Assembly: GCF_016907015.1 (NCBI RefSeq)
Contig: NZ_JAFBBE010000006.1
Span: 1-64,000 of the forward strand
Reading direction: 5' to 3'
From: Oceanisphaera litoralis
GTDB taxonomy: Bacteria; Pseudomonadota; Gammaproteobacteria; Enterobacterales; Aeromonadaceae
Length of the DNA stretch: 64,000 bases
The translations under genes and the position numbers were made by a program. Positions 57,856 to 64,000 of the stretch are shown one piece after another; the stretch's first letter is position 1; each line of letters starts with the position of its first letter. The notes below the pieces were generated by a model. It was not told the origin of the DNA. It searched no databases and saw only the letters and a list, made by a program, of their open reading frames with translations.

Positions 57856-60098
57856 TGCGGGCCTCCCAGGGCGGAAATTTGCTCATCGGTCAGATCAGTG
57901 TGATAGATACTGAATAGTTTTATGCAGCTATTGATTTCATATCCAGCGCTTACATACCCACCTAAATTCATGCCATCATTTAATCCGTACTTAATAGGTA
58001 GCGTGGCACTTGATTTACCGTAAAAGACGCCATTGAAATAAATAGACACATCATTCCCGTCACATTTTAATACGCACCTGACTTTTCCTGCCGGAACTCC
58101 CGTCACTGCAAGATGCGCCCTATTGAGGGACAGTCCATCGTAGATGTTCCCCGCCTGCCAGCCATCTCCACTGGGGTTAGCACTAATCCTAATAATCCCC
58201 TCAGCACTATTAACCAACCCCGTCACCATGAAATATTTAGTGGCTACCCTACCCAACTCGCTATTGTCAGTGTCCAGAACAATGGTGAACGGCTTCCCGG
58301 GCGCAGGCAGGTTGTTTCTGGTGGGGATAGTGGCAATGTCGGGTGAACGGGTTACCATCGCCCCTTCGGTCCTCACCCTAGGCGCGCTCACAATGGCATC
58401 ACGCCGAACCTGCAGGAATTTCCCGTACAGCCCTGACTCACCATCGCCGGTCACTTCCGTCGAATTTATATAAGGAAAGAATCGGATGCGGAAATCGGCA
58501 ATATTGCGGGTAGTGGTAAACTGAAGCGTTACCCTGTACCAGCCGTTACCAATGGGCACTGAAGAAAAGTGCAACTGTTCACCAAAACTATTCCCTGCCG
58601 AAAAATTGGTATTATAAACCCCTCCATTCCCCGTCAAGTACAACAGCCCACCAGCTGATCCTGAGCTTCCGGCATCTGATGGCACCGGCAAAAATCGCAC
58701 GGTGGTAGTGGCTCCAGCCGCTTTAAGATCCGCTTGAATGGTATAGGTGGCGGCTGCTCCCAATGATGCCAATATCTGTTGATTCATGCTGCTATTGAAT
58801 GCCGCCACACCGACATTAGGCCCCATATGGCAGACCATTCCGTCGACCGATTCGGGGTGATCGCCGATAACACTATTTGCAAAGAATCCTGAGCCGCAGC
58901 CCCAACCATTTTTATAAGCACCAACGGTCCAGTCATCACTCCAAAGCGACAGGTTGGTAAAAGACGGCGCCACAAATAGGCCATCGGCGGTAATTACCGG
59001 CTCGTCGATTCCGACACTCACCAGCTCCCCCGACTTGTTGATTCCAGTTGCCCCCGACGCCCGGCTGAAATCCACCGAGCGACTGGGTAACTGCACCAGC
59101 TGGGAGCCATCCTGGGCGGCCGAAACGTCGATGGTGTCGTGAGTGCCATACCCGCGCACGATTTCCAGAGAGTCCTTGAACGGGATGAAAACGTCAGGTT
59201 CGGGCAGATGCGCAAGGGAGATAGCATTAATGGTGTCGGTCTTAGCCTGATCGGCGGCGTCGGCGCTACCGGCAGCTTCCCCGGCCTTGGTGGTTGCGAT
59301 ACCCGCCTGAGTGGTGGCAGTGCCAGCCGCTGTCTCAGCGTTCGCCTTGTGCTGGCCAGCAGTTATGGCGCTACTGCTGGCTTCATCCGCTTTGGTGTTT
59401 GCGGTGCTGGCCGAACTGCTGGCGGCAGATGCCGACGCAGCTGCTTTGGTGGCGTGATGCTTTGCCGAGTATTTGCCGGCGTTGCCGGTGATAGCGGAAT
59501 CGACGGTTTTATCGGCCCACTCTTTGGCCATCGCCTCATTGCTGGCGGCAGCGCTTTGGCTCTGACTGGCGGTGCTGGCACTGCTACTGGCATCACCTGC
59601 CTTGGTGGTCGCCGTGCTGGCAGCAGCCTCGGCAGCATTCTTGTGCTGCCCGGCAATAGTAGCGCTGCTTGAGGCTTCATTAGCCTTAGTAGCAGCTACT
59701 CCCGCCTGTTGAGTCGCCGTGGAGGCAGCGGTTTCACTGGCGTTCTTGTTACTCAGTGCTGCGGCCGCACTCGCGCTTGCCTCGGCGGCCTTGGTGGTGG
59801 CCGTGTTAGCTTGCTCGGTGGCAGTCGCTTTTGCAGTCTGGGCGGTGTCTTTGTGCTGCCCAGCGAGGGTGGCCGCATCGCTGGCTTCGTTCGCTTTAGC
59901 AGTAGAAATGCCAGCCTGCGTGGTTGCGGTTAGCACCGCACTATTTGCGCCACTCTCCGCCTGCTCTGCTGCCAGGCGATGCTGCTCGGTAGCATTGCGC
60001 GCCGCCACTAGGTCAGCGACGGATGCAGCCGCTGCCGTGCCGCTCACTTTTACGACTCTGGCCGGACGATGGTTTTCTTTTACGGTGATCACGGTCAT
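57852..60098 (-). CDS. Long tail fibre / receptor-binding protein
   Basis: 748 aa. A short capsid- or tail-anchoring N-terminus (about 1-25) is followed by a 260-residue alanine/threonine/serine-rich shaft with repeated AGQHK and ATTKA units, expected to form a trimeric coiled coil. SVDFSRASGATGINKSGELV (near residues 340-360) is a motif common in tail spikes. The last 350 residues are beta-rich, probably a carbohydrate-binding jelly-roll, and end in a LamG-like fold. The C-terminal coding DNA (about 57.9-58.9 kb) is AT-richer than its neighbours. Confidence 0.75.
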   Translation of the reverse strand: MTVITVKENHRPARVVKVSGTAAAASVADLVAARNATEQHRLAAEQAESGANSAVLTATTQAGISTAKANEASDAATLAGQHKDTAQTAKATATEQANTATTKAAEASASAAAALSNKNASETAASTATQQAGVAATKANEASSSATIAGQHKNAAEAAASTATTKAGDASSSASTASQSQSAAASNEAMAKEWADKTVDSAITGNAGKYSAKHHATKAAASASAASSSASTANTKADEASSSAITAGQHKANAETAAGTATTQAGIATTKAGEAAGSADAADQAKTDTINAISLAHLPEPDVFIPFKDSLEIVRGYGTHDTIDVSAAQDGSQLVQLPSRSVDFSRASGATGINKSGELVSVGIDEPVITADGLFVAPSFTNLSLWSDDWTVGAYKNGWGCGSGFFANSVIGDHPESVDGMVCHMGPNVGVAAFNSSMNQQILASLGAAATYTIQADLKAAGATTTVRFLPVPSDAGSSGSAGGLLYLTGNGGVYNTNFSAGNSFGEQLHFSSVPIGNGWYRVTLQFTTTRNIADFRIRFFPYINSTEVTGDGESGLYGKFLQVRRDAIVSAPRVRTEGAMVTRSPDIATIPTRNNLPAPGKPFTIVLDTDNSELGRVATKYFMVTGLVNSAEGIIRISANPSGDGWQAGNIYDGLSLNRAHLAVTGVPAGKVRCVLKCDGNDVSIYFNGVFYGKSSATLPIKYGLNDGMNLGGYVSAGYEINSCIKLFSIYHTDLTDEQISALGGPQ
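59250..60060. repeat. Degenerate coding repeats in the fibre shaft
   Basis: The shaft of the fibre gene is made of imperfect copies encoding units like SATIAGQHKNAAEAAASTATTKAG in part, with alternating spacing. The DNA copies have drifted, unlike the near-identical duplication in the tip gene. Confidence 0.65.
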
Positions 60099-60478
60099 GT
60101 CGCGCTCCGGGTGATGGTGTGAATAAAGCGCACGCGCCCGCCCACCAGATATTCCCTGGATCCGGCGGCATTAACGCCGAACAAGTCCCAGAACCCGGGT
60201 CGCCCGCGAGGGTTTGCAGGTGACACCAACGGCAGCAGATCGGTCATTTCACCGTGTGCCAGGGTTAGCCTGAGCTCACCGTTGACGGCATTACTCACAT
60301 CAACCACAAAAGAGGCCTGCACAGATGACCGAACATCAAAATCACGGCGGATCTGCGCCTCAAACAGGCCGTATTGATCCAATGGTTCGAGCTGACCGTT
60401 ATCATCCTCAAAGGTCAGCGATACGCCGTAGTCCTCACCCTCCGTCAGGGTGATATCAACAAACTCCTGCTGCTCCAT
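60095..60478 (-). CDS. BppU_N-like phage structural protein
   Basis: 127 aa beta-rich protein. The opening TLTEGEDYGVSLTFEDDNGQLEPLDQYGLFEAQIRRD, seen here in parts TLTEGEDYGVSLTF and YGLFEAQIRRD, follows the pattern of the N-terminal domain of BppU-like baseplate/fibre-base proteins. It probably attaches the long fibre encoded next, with which it overlaps by four bases. The precise role is inferred. Confidence 0.55.
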   Translation of the reverse strand: MEQQEFVDITLTEGEDYGVSLTFEDDNGQLEPLDQYGLFEAQIRRDFDVRSSVQASFVVDVSNAVNGELRLTLAHGEMTDLLPLVSPANPRGRPGFWDLFGVNAAGSREYLVGGRVRFIHTITRSAT

Positions 60479-60479
60479 A

Positions 60480-61154
60480 TCACTGTCCCGTTACGCGGCT
60501 GAAGCCCGCATCTTTGGCCTGGGCCATGCCGGCGTCGGTGTTTACCTTATCGCCCAGCTGCTGCAGAAAGGCGTTGTAATGGCTGGCGGCGCGGTTGCTG
60601 TTGGCGGAATACTCGCTGTCTTTGCTGAAGGCGCGATACAAAATGAAGTCGATCAGCGGGTTGATATAGATGTCATCCAGATCGGCCACCGCCGGGCTGG
60701 CGTCTTCCACCTCGGCCAGGGTCTTGCTTTGCGGGGCCACCGAATAGATAACGTCCACCCCATGCGCCGCTGCAGGGCCCGGGTACAAATAGAACGTCTT
60801 GGGGTCGCGCTCGTCGTAGGTGTAGGCAGACACCTTGCTGGCATTCACTGCCGCATGCCAATCGGGGTAGCTGTCATCCAGCGCCTTGCGCGGCACATAG
60901 CGGATCACGCTGCCGGCGTCGTTGCGCACCACCTCAATCAGCCGCAGGGCGTCGGCCGGCAGGGTTTGCCGGGTGCCGGCAATGCAACTGAAGGTGACAT
61001 TCTTGGTATGGGCGTCTGGGCGCATCAGTACGATGGCCTTGGCGGCGTCGTTGTAGTAGTCCAGCAATTCCTGCTTGGGCCAGCGCACCCAGGCCCTGTC
61101 ATTCAGCAGGGTATTGGCGCGACCCAGAATAGAGTCAACGGTAACGGTAGCCAT
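60480..61154 (-). CDS. DUF6682-like virion protein, head-tail adaptor candidate
   Basis: 224 aa mostly helical protein beginning ILGRANTLLNDRAWVRWPKQELLDYYNDAAK, read here as the segment WPKQELLDYYNDAAKAIV near residues 25-42. This N-terminal pattern matches a family I associate with DUF6682 virion proteins of short-tailed phages. Its place after the capsid genes suggests a head-tail connector. AAGGA precedes the ATG. Confidence 0.6.
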   Translation of the reverse strand: MATVTVDSILGRANTLLNDRAWVRWPKQELLDYYNDAAKAIVLMRPDAHTKNVTFSCIAGTRQTLPADALRLIEVVRNDAGSVIRYVPRKALDDSYPDWHAAVNASKVSAYTYDERDPKTFYLYPGPAAAHGVDVIYSVAPQSKTLAEVEDASPAVADLDDIYINPLIDFILYRAFSKDSEYSANSNRAASHYNAFLQQLGDKVNTDAGMAQAKDAGFSRVTGQ

Positions 61155-61163
61155 GGGGTTTCC

Positions 61164-61754
61164 TTAGAAGAAGTTGCGGCGGCGAACGGGGTTGGCATAT
61201 TCCACCTGTTCGGGGGCGGCGTGGTTCTTGCGAAAGCGACCGGCTTGGCGAATGCCCTCGACGAAGCGCGCCTGGTACTCGCCACCGCGGCGCGGGTCGG
61301 TCCAGGGGCGATCCGGTTGCAGATACAGGGTGGCGGCGGCGCCGGCGGCCACCACATCGCGGTAATGGCTGTCCAGCAGCTCCGGCACCAGGCCGTTGTC
61401 CTTGCGCGGCTCGGCGGCGTACCAGAGGGTGGCGGCGGCGATATCAACCAATGCCATCACGCTGTTGGGGGTCAGGGCGTGATAATCGGTGCCGGCCTGA
61501 TAGCGGCCGCCGCCGTCACGGTGGTCGGTAATGTGCAACAGCTGGCAGGCCTGCAGATCGTAGTGGTCGCTGACCTCCAGCACCTGGCCCTGGGTCCAGT
61601 CCGTGACCACGCGAGACAGGGTGATCAGCTCCGACTGGCGGCAAAACTGCACACAGGCATCAAACAGCGCCTCTTCCATACCGATATCCAGCGGCCCGGT
61701 AATCACCCGGCGCAAATCCGGCAGAAAACTGTCTACCCCCACCATGTTCATCAT
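61164..61754 (-). CDS. Head-tail connector candidate
   Basis: 196 aa, helical, with FLPDLRRVITGPLDIGMEEA at the N-terminus and a basic C-terminus. Not recognised as a named family. Its length and position between capsid and tail genes fit an adaptor of the gp4/gp6-connector kind. GAGG precedes the ATG, which overlaps the upstream gene by one base (TGATG). Confidence 0.5.
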   Translation of the reverse strand: MMNMVGVDSFLPDLRRVITGPLDIGMEEALFDACVQFCRQSELITLSRVVTDWTQGQVLEVSDHYDLQACQLLHITDHRDGGGRYQAGTDYHALTPNSVMALVDIAAATLWYAAEPRKDNGLVPELLDSHYRDVVAAGAAATLYLQPDRPWTDPRRGGEYQARFVEGIRQAGRFRKNHAAPEQVEYANPVRRRNFF

Positions 61755-62179
61755 CAGTCCTCAGTCTTGTCTTTCAGGGCGTCACGCACGCGCACACGGA
61801 AGTCGCCAACCAGCTCGCCGGGCTCCAGAGTCAGTTCCAGGCCTTCTGCTTCGACAATGGTCTTGAGCTTGGCGCTGGTCAGGTTGCCCAGGTCGTAATC
61901 ACCAACGCGGAAATTCTGCGCTTCGGCCATGGCCGCAGCTTCTTCTTCGGCCCTGGCGGCGGCTTCTGCGGCAGCTTTAGCGGCAGCTTCGGCTTCTGCT
62001 TTCACGTCGTCCAGATCGGCGGCCTGTCGCCAGACGGTGGGGAAGTCCAGCAGTTGATAGGCGATATCGGTCGGCACCGGCACCGGCTTCATGCGGGGGA
62101 AAATCAGGCGGCTGCCGGTGATGGTGTCTTTCTTTACCGGCTTATCGCCGATGTATACCAGGGGAATTACGTCACTCAT
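61754..62179 (-). CDS. Alanine-rich prophage protein with LEM-like C-terminus
   Basis: 141 aa. The central region (about residues 50-85) is an alanine/glutamate helix, and the C-terminus LTSAKLKTIVEAEGL has the look of a HeH/LEM-type DNA- or protein-binding motif. An ATG three codons upstream (62188) is possible but abuts the terminator T run. It may be a capsid-completion protein; the role is unknown. Confidence 0.5.
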   Translation of the reverse strand: MSDVIPLVYIGDKPVKKDTITGSRLIFPRMKPVPVPTDIAYQLLDFPTVWRQAADLDDVKAEAEAAAKAAAEAAARAEEEAAAMAEAQNFRVGDYDLGNLTSAKLKTIVEAEGLELTLEPGELVGDFRVRVRDALKDKTED

Positions 62180-62190
62180 GGGAGTCATCC

Positions 62191-62214
62191 AATAAAAAGG
62201 CGCCCGCAGGCGCC
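62191..62214 (-). terminator. Prophage terminator after the decoration-protein gene
   Basis: On the minus strand GGCGCC-TGCG-GGCGCC is followed by TTTTTATT. It stands 18 bases after the stop of the 129-aa gene. Confidence 0.8.
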
Positions 62215-62231
62215 GAACGTGTAACGCAGGC

Positions 62232-62621
62232 TTACAGGTTGCCCACGACCTCGTACCAGAACTTGACCTTGACGTCGCCGGAGGCAGTACCGCCGCCCAC
62301 GGTCAGGGTGATGGCCTCGCCCTCGCCGGTCAGCACGTCATCCACCGGGATGATCTCGCTGACTGCGGACGCGGTGGCCTTGGCACTCACCAGGGTCACA
62401 CCGCCCACTTTGACGGTCAGGGTGGTGGAGGCACCCAGGGCGCCGGTGATCAACTGCACGGCAGAAATGCGAATGTTCTTCTCGGCGTTGTCGCCAAAGG
62501 TGATCACGTCGGCGGCAGGGACGGCGGACAGAGTAGCGATGTGGGCGGGGGAAACGCTCAGGTTGCCTTGCGGACCCACATACCAGCGGCGGCCGGTGCG
62601 GGTCAGGGTGGTGTTGGCCAT
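62232..62621 (-). CDS. Probable capsid decoration protein
   Basis: 129 aa small, beta-rich, threonine/valine-rich protein with VGPQGNLSVSPAHIATLSAV at its start. No family was recognised. Its position directly after the capsid gene, bounded by terminators on both sides and with a good AGGAG site, is typical of highly expressed head decoration or stabilising proteins. That is an inference. Confidence 0.5.
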   Translation of the reverse strand: MANTTLTRTGRRWYVGPQGNLSVSPAHIATLSAVPAADVITFGDNAEKNIRISAVQLITGALGASTTLTVKVGGVTLVSAKATASAVSEIIPVDDVLTGEGEAITLTVGGGTASGDVKVKFWYEVVGNL

Positions 62622-62647
62622 GTCAGGCTCCTATCGATATGAAACAG

Positions 62648-62667
62648 GTAAAACCGGCCGAAGCCGG
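62648..62667 (-). terminator. Prophage terminator after the capsid gene
   Basis: On the minus strand CCGGC-TTCG-GCCGG, with a stable UUCG tetraloop in RNA, is followed by TTTTACC. It lies 20 bases downstream of the capsid stop. Confidence 0.8.
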
Positions 62668-62686
62668 CCTTTATTGCGGGTGACGG

Positions 62687-63895
62687 TTACAGGGAAACGG
62701 CGGTATCGAGCGCCATGGCGCCGTGGTCCTGTACCAGGCCATCACGCTGCTTGAAGCGAATCTTCTTCAGGCCGTTGATCCAGCCGATGGACAGCTCGGT
62801 GCCGTTCTCGTGATCGGACATTTCTTCGTGCATGTTGAAGGCGCCGCCATCTTTGCCGGAACCGAAGGCGTTGGCCAGCGCCTGACCACCCAGCAGTACG
62901 GCGCGGTCGATGGTGGTACCGGCCGTCACGGCAGACTCGACGCCGGTGGCGCTGTTGGCGGTACATGCCTGCACGGTGCTGCCCTGATTGAAGCGGATCG
63001 GCATGCCCTTGTAGGGCTTAATCAGGATGTTGCGCCACATAGCACACTGGCCCCGGAAGATGCTGTGACTGAACCCGCGGCTGCGCTCCATGGCGGAGGC
63101 GGTCAGAGTCTGCCAGTCTTTACCGGCGGTGCTGGTGTAGAAGTCGTTCCACTGGCGCGGGGTAATCATCAGCAGGAACAACGGCTCACCACCGGAGGGG
63201 TCGGCCTGCATGCGGATCGGCTGCAGCGGGTTGACCATTTCATCCAGCGCCAAAGCCAGGTTGTCCACCGCATCCAGGCTGAACTTGTCGGCGGCGTCCA
63301 GGGTTTCAAAGGTGGTGGCGTCACCGCCGAAGAAGTGGCGGCCGTAGGTAGGCGCCTGCAGCGGGTTGACCATGATGTCCGAAAACTCGTCATCATTGGC
63401 AAGCGGCAGAATAATGTCGGAGGCGAAGTGATCACCTCGGGCGCCGGCCAGCTGGGCCATGCCGATCTGATCCAGCAGGCGACCGTAGTAGCCATCGGCC
63501 AGCAGGGTGCGGGCAACCTGGCGCAGGTCGTGCTTGGTGCGCTTCTGGCTCATCTTTCCGCCGGCATCGACACCGTGTCGCGCCTGGTTGATCTTGAGCC
63601 CGAAGTCGGCAGACGACAGGGATTCCAGGCGCCCGGCCAGCTTCTTATCGCCCATGGTGGGGCGGCCGTTCAGCTGGTGGAAGATCTGCATATCCACTTC
63701 ATCACCGGCGGTCTTGTTCAGATCGGTCACCCGCACCACAGGGGCGGTGTGCGAGGTCTGCTTGCCGCCGTTGACCTTGGCGTTTTTGGGCGCCTCGTCG
63801 GTCAGAATGTTGATCAGGGATTCACTGCGCTGGGCTTCGGTGAACAGCGCCACCTGCAGCAGTTTATTGGCTTGCGCCGAAGTGACTTGCGTCAT
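62687..63895 (-). CDS. N4gp56-family major capsid protein
   Basis: 402 aa major capsid protein of the N4gp56/DUF4043 type with the HK97 fold. Typical phrases are SESLINILTDEAPKN, KINQARHGVDAGGKMSQKRT, MNPLQAPTYGRHFFGGDAT in part, and LLMITPRQWNDFYTS. The ATG has AGGAGA seven bases upstream. This family occurs in short-tailed phages and some myoviruses and fixes the identity of the region as a tailed-phage genome. Confidence 0.85.
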   Translation of the reverse strand: MTQVTSAQANKLLQVALFTEAQRSESLINILTDEAPKNAKVNGGKQTSHTAPVVRVTDLNKTAGDEVDMQIFHQLNGRPTMGDKKLAGRLESLSSADFGLKINQARHGVDAGGKMSQKRTKHDLRQVARTLLADGYYGRLLDQIGMAQLAGARGDHFASDIILPLANDDEFSDIMVNPLQAPTYGRHFFGGDATTFETLDAADKFSLDAVDNLALALDEMVNPLQPIRMQADPSGGEPLFLLMITPRQWNDFYTSTAGKDWQTLTASAMERSRGFSHSIFRGQCAMWRNILIKPYKGMPIRFNQGSTVQACTANSATGVESAVTAGTTIDRAVLLGGQALANAFGSGKDGGAFNMHEEMSDHENGTELSIGWINGLKKIRFKQRDGLVQDHGAMALDTAVSL

Positions 63896-63911
63896 GATAG
63901 GTTCTCCTGGG

Positions 63912-63937
63912 AAAGTAAAACCCGGCGCAAGGCCGGG
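63912..63937 (-). terminator. Hairpin between the upstream prophage gene and the capsid gene
   Basis: On the minus strand CCCGGC-CTTGC-GCCGGG is followed by TTTTACTTTC. It stands between the partial gene at the right edge and the capsid start, so it may be a partial terminator or processing site. Confidence 0.6.
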
Positions 63938-63952
63938 CGGGATAACTGAGCC

Positions 63953-64000
63953 TTACAAGCCCTGCTCTGACAGCAGCGCTTCAATCTGGGCGGGGGTCAT
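63953..64000 (-). CDS. C-terminal end of an upstream prophage gene
   Basis: The last 48 bases encode the C-terminal residues MTPAQIEALLSEQGL followed by a stop codon; the methionine codon at 63998-64000 lies at the window edge and need not be the start. The gene continues beyond the window. Its place upstream of the capsid gene is where a scaffold or protease would be expected. Confidence 0.55.
   Translation of the reverse strand: MTPAQIEALLSEQGL

Noticed and set aside
57852-60098. Diversity-generating retroelement acting on the fibre gene
   Set aside because: No reverse transcriptase, no template repeat and no adenine-biased variable repeat were seen in the window.
1-64000. CRISPR arrays, tRNA and rRNA genes
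   Set aside because: The tandem repeats present have no unique spacers, and no tRNA cloverleaf or rRNA sequence was recognised on reading. A dedicated search (tRNAscan-SE, Infernal) would be decisive.

Overview
The window is chromosomal DNA of a high-GC gammaproteobacterium. The left 49.4 kb is a dense housekeeping region whose order (ubiF, miaB, phoH, ybeY, ybeX, lnt, leuS, lptE, holA, nadD, rsfS, rlmH, mrdA, rodA, mltB, rlpA, dacA, ybeD, lipB, lipA) is the one known from Escherichia coli and its relatives. A full Na+-NQR operon, a Crl protein and the bolA/yajG/ampG neighbourhood point to a marine or aquatic member of the Aeromonadales type (for example the Oceanimonas, Oceanisphaera or Zobellella group). 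The genus is an inference from gene content and not something the sequence states.

Layout: 0.1-7.0 kb holds ubiquinone synthesis, tRNA and rRNA maturation and apolipoprotein N-acylation. From 7.1 to 13.6 kb come ybeL, leucyl-tRNA synthetase, LPS transport, the DNA polymerase III delta subunit, NAD synthesis and ribosome silencing. From 13.6 to 19.7 kb lies the cell-elongation cluster (PBP2, RodA, MltB, RlpA, PBP5-like DacA). Then come lipoate synthesis (19.9-21.8 kb), a Phe-type DAHP synthase (21.9-22.9 kb), small conserved genes (23.1-25.7 kb), an ScsB/ScsD thiol-disulfide pair (25.7-28.3 kb), proBA (28.9-31.3 kb), crl, gpt, two unknown secreted small proteins, dinB, the nqrABCDEF-apbE-nqrM operon (34.7-41.8 kb), bolA, rlmG, yajG, a cyclophilin, ampG, yajQ, panE and thiI (42.1-49.4 kb).

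From about 49.6 kb to the right edge the content changes completely. About twenty tightly packed minus-strand genes form the structural module of a short-tailed prophage. In transcription order they are the C-terminal end of an upstream gene, an N4gp56-type major capsid protein, a probable decoration protein, head-tail connector candidates, a long tail fibre, a probable tail hub, a DUF1983 tip/fibre protein, a DUF4376 protein, four putative internal virion proteins and a holin-like membrane protein. No terminase, portal, replication gene, integrase or endolysin is inside the window, so the prophage continues to the right. The left junction lies between thiI and the holin-like gene. It carries a compound inverted/direct repeat resembling integron attC ends, plus paired TGACCCC repeats.

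A second theme is intergenic DNA. At least three unrelated heptanucleotide tandem arrays, (AAGCTRT)n, (CCCCTCA)n and (GGGATTA)n, and several palindromic MITE-like elements sit between host genes. A Fur-box-like palindrome lies in front of a DUF2061 membrane protein gene.
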